64,000 nt of DNA, from positions 124,001 to 188,000 of the forward strand of contig JABLYA010000002.1 of NCBI GenBank assembly GCA_013177855.1, written 5' to 3'. The notes below the pieces were generated by a model that was given only the letters and a program-made list of their open reading frames with translations, was not told the DNA's origin and made no database searches. Shown one piece after another: positions 54,423 through 63,753 of this stretch (positions are counted from its first letter, which is position 1; each line of letters starts with the position of its first letter). The translations under genes and the position numbers were made by a program. The DNA comes from Ignavibacteria bacterium (lineage in GTDB: Bacteria > Bacteroidota > Ignavibacteria > Ch128b).

Positions 54423-56060
54423 ATGATAAAAAATCAGCCCGAAGTATCTTTAAGAATAAGAAATTTTCGAAGTTTTGAAGATATTACGATTCAACTTAAA
54501 CCAATAGTGCTTTTTTTTGGGAATAATGGCTCAGGTAAAAGCTCACTTATAAAAGCTACAAGATTTTTCTTTTATAATTTATTTAATGCAGGATATTCTG
54601 GAGCTCCATTATCTGACGAAAAAAATTTAAGTTTTAACTTTGAAGATATAAATTTATTTTCTTTTAAGGATACTGTATTAAATAATGATGTTAGTAAAGT
54701 AATGTTTTTTGAATTGACGATGAAAAATGCGAGAGGTATTTTTTATTCTATTCCTAATGATTTAAGACATTTAATTAAAAAACATAAAATATATGAAAAT
54801 GAAGATGAATTTCGTGAAGAAACAAAAAATTTAAGCTTTAAAGTTTTTTTAAGAATATCTCAGGAAAAAGAAAAATTGTTTTTTTCTTTTGGAATTTATG
54901 ACCTAAAAACCAATGAAATATATTACCTTGATAAAATCGATACTTGCAATGATTTGGAGTCTTATTTACAAAATAAACATCTATTCATGAATAATTATAC
55001 CAATAAAATTATTAACCCCTTTTTAGATGCATCTTTTGATTTAGTTTTTGAAGAATTAAACATTATCTTACACCAAAAAGAATACAAAAGAAAAATAAAA
55101 ATAGTTAAATCTTATTGTAAGAAGTTAATAAAATTTAGATATATAATTCCAAGCATATGCTTTAGTTATTTTGGCGATAAAAAATCATTTGAGAATATTC
55201 CAGCTATAAGAGAGAAACCTAAAAAATATTTTGATTTAGAAGGTAACGTCTTTAAATACAATGATTATTATTACATACCTTATCTTTATTGTACTTCTGA
55301 CAGAAAATATCAGAAATTGGGAACCATTTCAACTAGTAATGATAAACAACCCATTCGTAAAAAAGTTATAGAAAAACCTTCTAAAAACCATAATACTCTG
55401 CAAAAAACTTATAGTGATCTAGAATACTATAATCCTTGGATTTTAATAAATTTTGAAATTAAAGAAATGGGCTTAGCAAGTAAACTAATCGTGCATAAAA
55501 ATAACGAATTAGGCATAGGATGGATTGAATATGTGTCTATAGATGGTAAAAGTAAATCCAATTTAACCGAAGCCTGCAGTGGATTACTTCAGATTTTACC
55601 TATATTAGGTGTTATTCTTGAAAAAGAAGAAAATCCATTGAATTCACCTAGGCTTGTAATAGTGTCAATTGAACAACCTGAACTTCATTTACATCCAAAA
55701 TTACAATCACAATTGGTTGATTATTTTTTAAGATATCTGGATTTTACTTTTAATCAGATAATTACTTACTTAATTATTGAAACCCATAGTGAGCATTTTC
55801 TTAAAAAACTTCAAGTACTGATTGCAAATGATTTCGAGCTGCCTACACATTTTGATAATGAAGTGAGTAAACCTAAATTAAAAGACCTTGTTAAGATTTA
55901 TTTTTTTGATAAAAACGATGAAAATGGTATAACAAAACTAAAAGAAATTGAAATTCTTGATAATGGCTTTTTGAAGGAACCTTTCCCGGAAGGTTTTTTT
56001 GATGAATCAACCGAACTTGAATTTTCACTACTTAAAGCACAATTAAAAAGAAAAGATTAA
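54423..56060 (+). CDS. OLD/DUF3696-like AAA ATPase, candidate defence ATPase
   Basis: A 545-residue ABC/SMC-type ATPase. The Walker A motif GNNGSGKS is at 33-40. A signature-like TEACSGLLQ lies near 380, a Walker-B/D-loop SIEQPELHLHP near 415-425 and ETHSEH near 453-458. The end LKEPFPEGFFDES is typical of DUF3696 proteins. Such ATPases power defence systems such as Septu and Gabija or repair. DNA here is visibly more A/T-rich than neighbours. It is followed after 6 bases by the partner gene. No TOPRIM domain is seen. Confidence 0.8.
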   Translation: MIKNQPEVSLRIRNFRSFEDITIQLKPIVLFFGNNGSGKSSLIKATRFFFYNLFNAGYSGAPLSDEKNLSFNFEDINLFSFKDTVLNNDVSKVMFFELTMKNARGIFYSIPNDLRHLIKKHKIYENEDEFREETKNLSFKVFLRISQEKEKLFFSFGIYDLKTNEIYYLDKIDTCNDLESYLQNKHLFMNNYTNKIINPFLDASFDLVFEELNIILHQKEYKRKIKIVKSYCKKLIKFRYIIPSICFSYFGDKKSFENIPAIREKPKKYFDLEGNVFKYNDYYYIPYLYCTSDRKYQKLGTISTSNDKQPIRKKVIEKPSKNHNTLQKTYSDLEYYNPWILINFEIKEMGLASKLIVHKNNELGIGWIEYVSIDGKSKSNLTEACSGLLQILPILGVILEKEENPLNSPRLVIVSIEQPELHLHPKLQSQLVDYFLRYLDFTFNQIITYLIIETHSEHFLKKLQVLIANDFELPTHFDNEVSKPKLKDLVKIYFFDKNDENGITKLKEIEILDNGFLKEPFPEGFFDESTELEFSLLKAQLKRKD

Positions 56061-56066
56061 TTAATA

Positions 56067-56966
56067 ATGAAACAGCCAATTGTATTAGATCCAGATGTTA
56101 TTTTTACGCTCTTAAACAATCGTGATGTTTTAGACAATGGGTACAATTTTTTTCGCTTGATAAAAATTTTAAAACAACATCACATAATAGTATTTGACAA
56201 CAACAGCGGTACATCAATTTGGCTAAATGAATTCGAAAAAATTAAAAATTCACTTAAAAACAAATACGAATCTCAATTTTTAAATTATATCAATCCCAAA
56301 CATCTCAACTTTGCATTCTACATAATCAATAGTGATCAAAAAAATTTCTTGTTTGAATTAGCTCAAAAAACACCCGAAAAAATTGGTATCAAGTACGAAA
56401 GTCTAAAAAAGGATAAAATTATTTTTTACGACATAGAATATTTTAACAGTGATAACAACAATGATATTGAAAACTTTTTGCTAAGAGACAATAAAACAAT
56501 TGAACTAAGCATAGGCACAACGATTTCTGATTTCCGTCTTTTTTCCCCATATGTGCGGGAAGCTCAGCAAATTGAAATTTGTGATAAATATTTTATGATT
56601 AATCCAAATTACGATGACGATCTTAATTTCATTTTGAGCATTGTAAAAAAATCTAAAAAATTAAATAAACTAATTTTTCATATAAACTTTGATGAAGATA
56701 ACCAACTAAATGATTATAAAAAGGAATTAATTTTTAGCCGAGCAAGGGAATTTTTTGGAGAAAAAGCGATCGAGCTTGAATTTTATCTTTATAATTCGGA
56801 GTTAAATCATGACAGATTTATATTAATAGACACGAATAAATTTTCAATAAAATTCACCACAAGCTTTAATAACTTTAGGAAAATTAATGAGAATACTTTT
56901 AGAGTAGCTAAAGCCTGCTCTATAATTTTTACAACCGGTCGAAAGTATTTTGATAATTCTCATTAG
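56067..56966 (+). CDS. Partner protein with MIT_C/phospholipase-D-like C-terminus
   Basis: A 299-residue protein. The first 65 residues look like an alpha/beta unit (IVLDPDVIFTLLNNRDVLDN) of unsure family. Residues about 175-295 resemble the MIT_C domain, a degenerate phospholipase-D fold: IEICDKYFMINPNYDDDLNF, then NHDRFILID with HDR at 248-250. The usual HxKxxxxD motif is absent. It is translated with the ATPase (6-base gap) and has the same A/T-rich, Asn/Lys/Phe-rich style. It could be the effector of a two-gene system; function is not proven. Confidence 0.65.
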   Translation: MKQPIVLDPDVIFTLLNNRDVLDNGYNFFRLIKILKQHHIIVFDNNSGTSIWLNEFEKIKNSLKNKYESQFLNYINPKHLNFAFYIINSDQKNFLFELAQKTPEKIGIKYESLKKDKIIFYDIEYFNSDNNNDIENFLLRDNKTIELSIGTTISDFRLFSPYVREAQQIEICDKYFMINPNYDDDLNFILSIVKKSKKLNKLIFHINFDEDNQLNDYKKELIFSRAREFFGEKAIELEFYLYNSELNHDRFILIDTNKFSIKFTTSFNNFRKINENTFRVAKACSIIFTTGRKYFDNSH

Positions 56967-56979
56967 TATTGTCATTTAA

Positions 56980-57879
56980 TTAAAACAAATCCCCTTTCAG
57001 CTCATAGTTTCTTAAACTATCTGCAACCAAAGCCGAAATTTTTTCTAGGAGCTTGCTTATTGAACTTATTTCATCTTCAAAGAAAATTACTTTTGAAACA
57101 ACCTTACTGCTCATTTGTATTTGATCACAATTTGTATTCTTAAATTTTTCTTTAATGCTTTCGACCATTCTTTTATTTGGATTAATAACCTCATAGTTAG
57201 AGTATCTCAATTCATTCATCACTGATTCAAATACTTTTTCTGCAAATCCATAGTGGGTGCAGCAAAGTGAAAGAAATGTTTTGGCATTTTTATCTGGCAA
57301 CTTTTCCAGTGCCTCAACTAAATATTTCTGGATTAAATTTCTGGTCTTATCGCTTTCTGGATTTATCTGAATTTCACTCTCAAGATCTGGACAGGCTTGA
57401 TTTATAATTCTTGTTTCATCGATACCATTTTCAATTAATTTTAATTTATAAGTGTTTTTATTTATTGTAGTTGGTGTTCCAAGTATTATCACCTGCGACT
57501 TCGGATCGCTCTGTAATTTTTCTTTCATTGAATTCACACCGTACTTGACAATTGTTTCGACAGGAACTTTCTCTTCTTTTGCAAATCTTGTTTGCTCATA
57601 AATAACAGAAAGTGTGTTGCAAGCAATAAAAATAAAATCCGGATTATATTTTTCTTTCATAGAATACAAAGCAGAATTAAAAACAGCAATTCGTTCATCA
57701 TCGTTTGGCATTTTGTTATAACCGATCTTCTTGTCAGGCGTGGAGTTGAAATAAATTAAATCAACACTCTCAAATGGTTTTTCTTTTATAAGAAAATCAG
57801 CGGCTTCAGCCATTATGCTGATTCCACCCAAACCTGAGTCTGTAAATAGAAGTTTTAATTGCTGCTTCATTTTTTCCAT
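56980..57879 (-). CDS. Aspartate/glutamate racemase (MurI-like)
   Basis: A 299-residue cofactor-independent racemase. It has the two-cysteine layout of the family: TDSGLGGISIM at the start, ACNT near 88, and CCTHYGF near 208. MurI makes D-Glu for peptidoglycan, but the sequence is divergent (SLCCTHY in place of LGCTHY), so it may act on Asp or another amino acid. It lies convergent with the ATPase module. The shorter in-frame start (MKQQ, 9 bases in) is possible. Confidence 0.75.
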   Translation of the reverse strand: MEKMKQQLKLLFTDSGLGGISIMAEAADFLIKEKPFESVDLIYFNSTPDKKIGYNKMPNDDERIAVFNSALYSMKEKYNPDFIFIACNTLSVIYEQTRFAKEEKVPVETIVKYGVNSMKEKLQSDPKSQVIILGTPTTINKNTYKLKLIENGIDETRIINQACPDLESEIQINPESDKTRNLIQKYLVEALEKLPDKNAKTFLSLCCTHYGFAEKVFESVMNELRYSNYEVINPNKRMVESIKEKFKNTNCDQIQMSSKVVSKVIFFEDEISSISKLLEKISALVADSLRNYELKGDLF

Positions 57880-58194
57880 AAAAACGTCAAAGTATAAAAT
57901 TCATTTTTTCAAAATTACTAAATCAAAAAATTGAAGTAGAATGAAAAAAGATCAGATCACTTATTGGACAGAGTTCATTTAAATTTAAGATCAAGCAGCA
58001 AATAAAAATTATTGTGTTTCTTCTTTGTATTTAAAAGCATCGGCTCATCTCTTATATTTGAATTGGAAAGATTGGAAATTAATTTCTTCTTTTGAGAGTA
58101 GAGATAAATTTATTTTCAAAAATTTTTAGAGATACTGTATAAATGGGTTAAAAGCTAAAAATCAAAATTAAATGTAATCGAATACGGGGGAATT
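57880..58194. other. 315-base intergenic region
   Basis: Between the divergent racemase-like gene and mobA. A/T-rich, no open frame above 20 codons, no clear hairpin and no tRNA. Promoters for both genes must lie here but I found no convincing box. The last 13 bases hold GGGGG as the mobA ribosome site. Confidence 0.6.
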
Positions 58195-58830
58195 ATGTTT
58201 AAAGATATAACTGCTATCGTTTTAGCTGGCGGCAAAAGCAAAAGAATGGGAAAAGAAAAAGCGCTCCTTCCAATTGGCAATAAATCAATAATTCAAGTAC
58301 TCGTTGAAAAACTTAAAGAACTTTTTCCAAAAGTTATTCTAAGTACCAACTCACCAGAAAATTTCGTTTTCCTCCACATTCCGATGGTTGAAGATTTTTA
58401 TAAAAACATGGGACCTTTAAGCGGAATTCATGCTGGACTTATTGAAACTGAAACTGAAAAGAACTTTATTATCTCCTGTGATTTACCTCTGATGAACAAA
58501 GAAATGATAGAATACATTTGCAATTATAAATCAGATAAAAAAATAGTTGTTTGTAAAGTCGGAGATTATATTGAACCAACTTTTGGAATTTATTCAAAAA
58601 GCATTGTCGATGAGATTGAGGTGATATTAAATCTAAATTTGCAGCAAGGACTTTCACCCAGAGATATTTCAATTCAAAATGTAATTGAAAAACTTGGAGC
58701 TGAGATTATTGATCCTTCTTCGCTGCCATTTTTTAATGAAGATTTGTTTTATAATATGAACTCATTTGAAGATTACATTTATGTGACAAAGAAATTAGGC
58801 TTGAATAATTCTCAAAAAATTAAAGCATAA
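58195..58830 (+). CDS. mobA: Molybdenum cofactor guanylyltransferase
   Basis: MobA attaches GMP to molybdopterin to give the MGD form. The 211-residue protein has the nucleotidyltransferase start VLAGGKSKRMGKEKALLPIG, the Mg-binding SCDLPL, and GPLSGIHAGLIE. It stands alone, with no other mo genes in the window. Start ATG follows ACGGGGG. It implies molybdoenzymes elsewhere in the genome. Confidence 0.93.
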   Translation: MFKDITAIVLAGGKSKRMGKEKALLPIGNKSIIQVLVEKLKELFPKVILSTNSPENFVFLHIPMVEDFYKNMGPLSGIHAGLIETETEKNFIISCDLPLMNKEMIEYICNYKSDKKIVVCKVGDYIEPTFGIYSKSIVDEIEVILNLNLQQGLSPRDISIQNVIEKLGAEIIDPSSLPFFNEDLFYNMNSFEDYIYVTKKLGLNNSQKIKA

Positions 58831-58861
58831 ATTCTGACGAATTGAAAAGCAGCCTAAAAGA

Positions 58862-59347
58862 CTATTTTTTAGCAAATTTTTCTTTTAATTTTTCTGCAAC
58901 AAACTGAGGAACAAAATCACTAACATTTGCATTCAGTCGTGCAAGTTCTCTCACAATACTTGAGTTCAAATAAGTATATTTCTCGTGAGGCATTAAAAAG
59001 ACCGTTGTAATCCCGCTTGAAATTTTTCTGTTCATCAATGCCATTTGAAATTCATATTCAAAATCACTGACTGCTCTCAATCCTCGTATGATTGCAATTG
59101 CTCCTTTCCGTTTAGCATATTCAACAAGCAATCCATCGAACACATCTACTTCAACATTTGAAATCGATTTTACAGCTTCTTTAATCATCTCGACTCTTTC
59201 TTCTTTTGTAAAGAGCGGATTCTTTGACGCATTTTCCAGGACAGCTACTATCACCGTGTCAAATAATTCTGATGCTCTTTGAATAACATCAAGATGTCCA
59301 AATGTAATTGGATCAAATGTCCCTGGATAGATTACTAGTTTTTTCAT
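58862..59347 (-). CDS. coaD: Phosphopantetheine adenylyltransferase
   Basis: CoaD makes dephospho-CoA from phosphopantetheine and ATP. The 161-residue protein has the start [16 protein letters not shown] with the TFGH (HxGH-type) motif and ends with the substrate-binding [14 protein letters not shown] use ATG 59345-59347 behind GGAGC; a TTG at 59362 is unlikely. It lies one base after rsmD, the common rsmD-coaD pair. Confidence 0.97.
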   Translation of the reverse strand: MKKLVIYPGTFDPITFGHLDVIQRASELFDTVIVAVLENASKNPLFTKEERVEMIKEAVKSISNVEVDVFDGLLVEYAKRKGAIAIIRGLRAVSDFEYEFQMALMNRKISSGITTVFLMPHEKYTYLNSSIVRELARLNANVSDFVPQFVAEKLKEKFAKK

Positions 59348-59348
59348 T

Positions 59349-59900
59349 TTATTTAGCTCCAAAGACTTTTAAATAAATTACATCACCGCCTACTTTTCGG
59401 TATGGCTGCATTTGAAATATCTCACTGTCTTCTTTAATTGTAGATCGACTTCTCTGAATAACCAGCACTCCACCGTCATTTACCAATCCACGATAAATAA
59501 TGTTCTGATAAACGACATAAATTGTATCAGAATTATAAGGCGGGTCAGCAAAAACTAAATCGAATTTATCAGAGGTCTTTTTGGTAAAATTTTCCGCTGT
59601 ATCTTTTATAACTTTTACTTTATCCTCAATCCCAAGAGAAATTGCATTTTCAATAATAAGTTTATAAGTCTGAAAATCTTTTTCAACAAAACTACAGATT
59701 TTTGCTCCACGACTAATAGCTTCAAATCCAACTGCACCTGTACCTGCGTAGAGATCTAACACACTTATTCCATCAAAATCGATATAATGTCTTAGAATAT
59801 TAAACAAAGTTTCTCGATAACGATCTGTGGCAGGCCTTAATTCAGGAGATTTAATGGTTTTAATTTTTCTGCTTTTTAATTCACCTGATATAATTCTCAT
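59349..59900 (-). CDS. rsmD: 16S rRNA (guanine966-N2)-methyltransferase
   Basis: RsmD methylates G966 in 16S rRNA. The 183-residue protein has the start [13 protein letters not shown], the SAM motif [15 protein letters not shown] and the catalytic DPPYN. It is between the PilM-like gene (3 bases) and coaD (1 base), so it is co-transcribed with both. Confidence 0.96.
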   Translation of the reverse strand: MRIISGELKSRKIKTIKSPELRPATDRYRETLFNILRHYIDFDGISVLDLYAGTGAVGFEAISRGAKICSFVEKDFQTYKLIIENAISLGIEDKVKVIKDTAENFTKKTSDKFDLVFADPPYNSDTIYVVYQNIIYRGLVNDGGVLVIQRSRSTIKEDSEIFQMQPYRKVGGDVIYLKVFGAK

Positions 59901-59903
59901 TTA

Positions 59904-60821
59904 TTATCTCCTGAGGGCTATTCCGCAAGCTGCGGTAAACTCGTGGAAGTTTTCATAAACAGGAGAGTTCAGCACATTCTTGTTAATAATAAAGTTCTTG
60001 AATGGATTAATTAATACCACTTCGACAGGTACAATCGAATTTAACTCTTCGACAAATCTGCTCTTTAAATTTTCGCCCCAGATATAAATTTTACCAATTC
60101 TGTTTTTCATACTTTTAATAATTGGTGCGAGTTCTTTCTCGAAGTAATTTAAAACCTCTTCTTGATTATTGAAAGTCACTTTTCTGTAATTAACCAGAGT
60201 TCCTGATTGTATCAAACTTAACTCAAAAAAATCTGATTTAAGAGATATTAAAAAGTTATTTGATAAAGAGAATTCTGGATAGACAGCAAAGCAGAGTGTT
60301 TCTGCCGAAAAATGATCAATATCTGTAATTTTAAGTTTAATGCCCAAATCTTCAAACAAATATTTGAAAAAGTTCAAGAAAACTTTTTGAATGCTGAGGA
60401 AAATGATTGAATCAAATTTACTATCTGGTTTAAGGTAAATTGGGTGAAATGCAATTGAATAATCCTCGTGTTTTTCGTTATAGAAGTGTTGAGAAAATTC
60501 CCAGATTAAATGATCTTTTAATTCTTCAGGAGATAAGTTTCTTTCGACGGGTAACTTTACAACGTAAGATAGAGTTGAATCAATTGCAAGATTTATTTTT
60601 TTGTATTCAAGGTTCTCAAAGGGAAATTTTTGGAGGATATTGTAAATCTTTAATCTATTTTCTTGCGATATGTAATTTATAAGATCTAATGGTTCATGGA
60701 ATGGGATTTTTTCAATTGATTTTAGTTCAATTCGTTGATCGGATTGAGTTTCGAGTATAACCCAGTAGAGACTTTCACGACCAATGAAAAATCCGACTGA
60801 GTTAACTCGAAACCCATCCAT
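59904..60821 (-). CDS. PilM-like actin-fold protein
   Basis: A 305-residue cytoplasmic protein with the actin-like shape of PilM. It includes NLAIDSTLSYVVKLPVERNL, SPEELKDHLIWEFSQHF, a central ETLCFAV and the end TAACGIALRR typical of PilM. PilM recruits the inner-membrane alignment complex of type IV pili. Nucleotide residues are weak, so binding is not sure. The next gene upstream is a one-helix protein that may be its partner (a PilN-like role). Confidence 0.65.
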   Translation of the reverse strand: MDGFRVNSVGFFIGRESLYWVILETQSDQRIELKSIEKIPFHEPLDLINYISQENRLKIYNILQKFPFENLEYKKINLAIDSTLSYVVKLPVERNLSPEELKDHLIWEFSQHFYNEKHEDYSIAFHPIYLKPDSKFDSIIFLSIQKVFLNFFKYLFEDLGIKLKITDIDHFSAETLCFAVYPEFSLSNNFLISLKSDFFELSLIQSGTLVNYRKVTFNNQEEVLNYFEKELAPIIKSMKNRIGKIYIWGENLKSRFVEELNSIVPVEVVLINPFKNFIINKNVLNSPVYENFHEFTAACGIALRR

Positions 60822-60827
60822 TAATAA

Positions 60828-61367
60828 TTATTTTTCTCCCCAGCTTGTAGTGTTAACTTTTAATGGATTACTTAGATCACCAATCGAACCATAACCATCG
60901 GGACACTCGATATAATACAACTCCCCTTTAACAATAGTTGTATCAATTCTTAAGAAGCGTCCGCTTCGAGTAAATACTGAATCGGTTCTTAAAGTTGAAT
61001 CAATCTGCAATACATATTCACGGTGAGATTTAGGAGACCATCTAAGTGAATCAAGCACGAATTGACCATGCTTAAGCGGCCTGAATAAGGAATCAACTTT
61101 TGCTTGAATATTGGGATCTTTCTTAAAAATATTAAACAAGGAATCAAAACTATCAGTATATTTCCCGTGTTTTTCTTTGTACAAAAGTTCAAGCTGTTTG
61201 AGATTTAACATTCTAAGTCTTGATTCCTCTTTGAAGTATTTTTCTTGTTCAATTACTCTTTGAGGTTCAAGAATAGCTACTTGAATTAAAAGATAAGTAA
61301 GTCCAACAATAATTAAGATAAGAATGATGTGTATATATGCAGGTTCTGATTTTTGAGCAGTAGACAT
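60828..61367 (-). CDS. One-helix membrane protein, possible pilus partner
   Basis: A 179-residue protein with a short cytoplasmic start, one membrane helix at about 14-33 (IILILIIVGLTYLLIQVAIL), a coiled-coil-like EQEKYFKEESRLRMLNLKQL, and a periplasmic beta domain. No family is recognised. Its place between comEA and the PilM-like gene suggests a DNA-uptake or pilus function, by analogy to PilN/PilO. The start follows GGAAAG. Confidence 0.6.
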   Translation of the reverse strand: MSTAQKSEPAYIHIILILIIVGLTYLLIQVAILEPQRVIEQEKYFKEESRLRMLNLKQLELLYKEKHGKYTDSFDSLFNIFKKDPNIQAKVDSLFRPLKHGQFVLDSLRWSPKSHREYVLQIDSTLRTDSVFTRSGRFLRIDTTIVKGELYYIECPDGYGSIGDLSNPLKVNTTSWGEK

Positions 61368-61381
61368 CTTTCCTCCGAAAA

Positions 61382-61834
61382 CTATTTTGTTATGATTAAA
61401 TAATCTTTAATTTTTTCAAAAGTTTTTTGGCCAATTCTTTCTACTCTCATCAACTCTTCAATTTTCTTAAAACCACCAAATCTCTGGCGATATTCAATTA
61501 TTTTCATTGCTGTTTTTTCACCTATTCCTGGCAACTTGCTTAATTCTTCAACTGTCGCTTTGTTGAGGTCAATGCTTTGTTTTTTTAATGAATTATCTCT
61601 TTTAGGATTGATAATCGTTTCCGATTTATCAATCTTTTCATCGCTAAAAACTGCGACTAATATACTATCTATATCAGTATTTTCAAATTGATTTTTAGGC
61701 TTTTCAACTTGAAAGATTAAATTGAAATTCTTAAGAATTACGCCTCCAATTGTAAACAAAATAAGGAAGAGCAGAATTGTAATCTCTTCCTTTGTAAAAA
61801 AATTTTTTGGATTGAGTTTACTCCAGATAGACAT
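61382..61834 (-). CDS. comEA: ComEA-type DNA-binding protein
   Basis: A 150-residue membrane-anchored helix-hairpin-helix protein. It has one membrane helix at about 17-37, then the ComEA domain at 85-148: LNKATVEELSKLPGIGEKTA and a second hairpin VERIGQKTFEKIKDYL. ComEA binds incoming DNA in transformation. Its ATG overlaps the dnaJ stop as TAATG, so it is linked to heat-shock genes. The helix and both hairpins are intact. Confidence 0.88.
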   Translation of the reverse strand: MSIWSKLNPKNFFTKEEITILLFLILFTIGGVILKNFNLIFQVEKPKNQFENTDIDSILVAVFSDEKIDKSETIINPKRDNSLKKQSIDLNKATVEELSKLPGIGEKTAMKIIEYRQRFGGFKKIEELMRVERIGQKTFEKIKDYLIITK

Positions 61835-63003
61835 TAATTCCAGATGTCTTTGAAATGCTCAAATATATTTTTTGATTTTTTAGTCCGCTCTTTTGGCTTA
61901 AAGTTTGGACTATTCATTAATGTCTGCATTAATTCTTTTTCTTGATTTGAAATTTTCTGAGGGACATAAATATTAACAACAATAAGCTGGTCGCCTTGTT
62001 TTTTTGTATTTATGTTCGGTAATCCTTTACCTTTCATTCTCAATATTTTTCCTGGTGAAAGACCTGGTTCAAGTTTTATTTTCGCTTTTCCAGTTAGAGT
62101 AGGTACTTCAACTTCTCCACCTAAAACAGCCTCAGGAATTGATAAATTTAATTCATAGATAATATCATCACCCTGTCGTTGAAAAATTTCGTGAGGCAAT
62201 TCTTCTACAACGACAATCAAATCACCCGCTGGGCCACCACGTCTTCCAGCATTTCCTTCACCGCGTAAAGTCAAATAATTTCCTGTGGACACACCTGCTG
62301 GGATTTCAACATTTACAGTCGCTTCTTCTTGAACCCTTCCTTCTCCGCCACAAATTTTGCAAGGATTTGAAATTACCCTGCCTTCACCGCCACAATTATT
62401 ACAGGTTGTAATGTTCACAAACTGACCAAAAACGGAACGACTGACCTGTCTAATTTCACCTGTTCCATTACAAACTGGACAAGTCCTATGCCCGCTTCCA
62501 CTTTCAGCGCCAGTGCCATTGCAAGATGAACATTTCTTATATCTTTTGATTTTGATTTTCTTTGAAACCCCCGTTGCAATTTCTTCCAGGGTTAGTTTAA
62601 TTTTTACTCTTAGATCACTGCCTCGTTGAACCGAACCAGTTCTTCTTGATCTTGTTGAAGTTGAACCACCAAAAAAATCATCAAAAATGCTTCCGCCGAA
62701 ACCTGTCCCGCTGAAAATATCTCTGAAGGCATTAAAGATGTCATTAATATCAGTATATTCTCTAAAATCAGTTCCCTGCATTCCAGCATGACCGAACTGA
62801 TCGTACCTTCGTCTTTTTTCTGGATCACTTAAAACTTCATAAGCTTCAGCTGCTTCTTTGAATTTTTCTTCAGCTTCTTTATTACCCGGATTTCTATCAG
62901 GATGATATTGCATTGCGAGCTTACGGTAAGCTTTCTTTATCTCTTCTTGCGAAGCATTTCGAGGGACACCCAGAACTTCATAATAATCTCTTTTCGTTGC
63001 CAC
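61834..63003 (-). CDS. dnaJ: Chaperone DnaJ
   Basis: Hsp40 co-chaperone that loads DnaK. The 389-residue protein has the J domain with HPD at 34-36, a Gly/Phe-rich region, four CxxCxGxG zinc repeats ([32 protein letters not shown]) and the C-terminal domains. It starts with GTG at 63001-63003 after a perfect AGGAGGTGA that lies over the end of grpE. It is full length. Confidence 0.97.
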   Translation of the reverse strand: MATKRDYYEVLGVPRNASQEEIKKAYRKLAMQYHPDRNPGNKEAEEKFKEAAEAYEVLSDPEKRRRYDQFGHAGMQGTDFREYTDINDIFNAFRDIFSGTGFGGSIFDDFFGGSTSTRSRRTGSVQRGSDLRVKIKLTLEEIATGVSKKIKIKRYKKCSSCNGTGAESGSGHRTCPVCNGTGEIRQVSRSVFGQFVNITTCNNCGGEGRVISNPCKICGGEGRVQEEATVNVEIPAGVSTGNYLTLRGEGNAGRRGGPAGDLIVVVEELPHEIFQRQGDDIIYELNLSIPEAVLGGEVEVPTLTGKAKIKLEPGLSPGKILRMKGKGLPNINTKKQGDQLIVVNIYVPQKISNQEKELMQTLMNSPNFKPKERTKKSKNIFEHFKDIWN

Positions 63004-63006
63004 CTA

Positions 63007-63741
63007 TTATTTCACCTCCTCGTTGTTGTTATTTTGATTATCATTTGAATTTGTTTGAAGATTCGATTCACTAGCAACAATTACTTTTGAATGACGAATT
63101 ACTTTGTCATTCAACAAATAACCTTTTTCAACTTCTTCAATTATGGTTAATGGTTCAACTCCATCTTTCGGAACCTGAAGTAATGCTTCGTGATAATTGA
63201 AATCGAAAGGTTGATTCATTGCTTCGATTTTTTTCAAGCCATAATCAGAAAGTACTTTCATTAATTTATTATAAATCATTTCGACACCCTGAAGAACTGA
63301 ATTGTTTTTCAATTCTTCTTTGCTGAATGTTAATGCTCTTTCAAAATCATCAACAATTGGAAGCAAATCTTTAATCAATTTCTCATTTGAATATTTCACA
63401 AGTTGAAGTTGATCCTCAGCAACTCGCTTTTTGTAATTTTCAAATTCAGCCATTTTACGAAGGAACTTATCTTTCCATTGATTTACTTCTTCTCTTAAAG
63501 TATTAATTTCATTTTGTAATTTTTCCATTTCGCTTATTTCTTCTGCTCCTTTCTCTTCTTCTTTTTGTTCTTCGATTAATTCTGATTGTTGTGTTTCTAA
63601 ACTTTCACTTAAAGTCTCTTTATTCTGAATTTCAGAATTCTGTTCTTGTTGTTCATTAATTTTCTGATTGTCATTAATTTGGTTATTATCAGAATTTAAG
63701 TCTTTCTCTAATTCATCATTAAATCTTTCTTTATCTGCCAT
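63007..63741 (-). CDS. grpE: Nucleotide exchange factor GrpE
   Basis: GrpE releases ADP from DnaK. The 244-residue protein has an acidic Glu/Gln/Asn-rich lead (about 1-80), then the long coiled coil and the beta domain with VEKGYLLNDKVIRHSKVIVA. A strong AAGGAGGTGA precedes the ATG. It lies 12 bases after hrcA and 3 before dnaJ. Confidence 0.96.
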   Translation of the reverse strand: MADKERFNDELEKDLNSDNNQINDNQKINEQQEQNSEIQNKETLSESLETQQSELIEEQKEEEKGAEEISEMEKLQNEINTLREEVNQWKDKFLRKMAEFENYKKRVAEDQLQLVKYSNEKLIKDLLPIVDDFERALTFSKEELKNNSVLQGVEMIYNKLMKVLSDYGLKKIEAMNQPFDFNYHEALLQVPKDGVEPLTIIEEVEKGYLLNDKVIRHSKVIVASESNLQTNSNDNQNNNNEEVK

Positions 63742-63753
63742 ATTTTCACCTCC

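Noticed and set aside
56980-57879. Racemase-like gene as a third part of the ATPase module
   Set aside because: It is on the opposite strand, convergent, and has the base style of the core genome.
58141-58194. Possible regulatory hairpin before mobA (Moco riboswitch)
   Set aside because: No Moco-type structure visible; only A/T-rich DNA and the GGGGG ribosome site.
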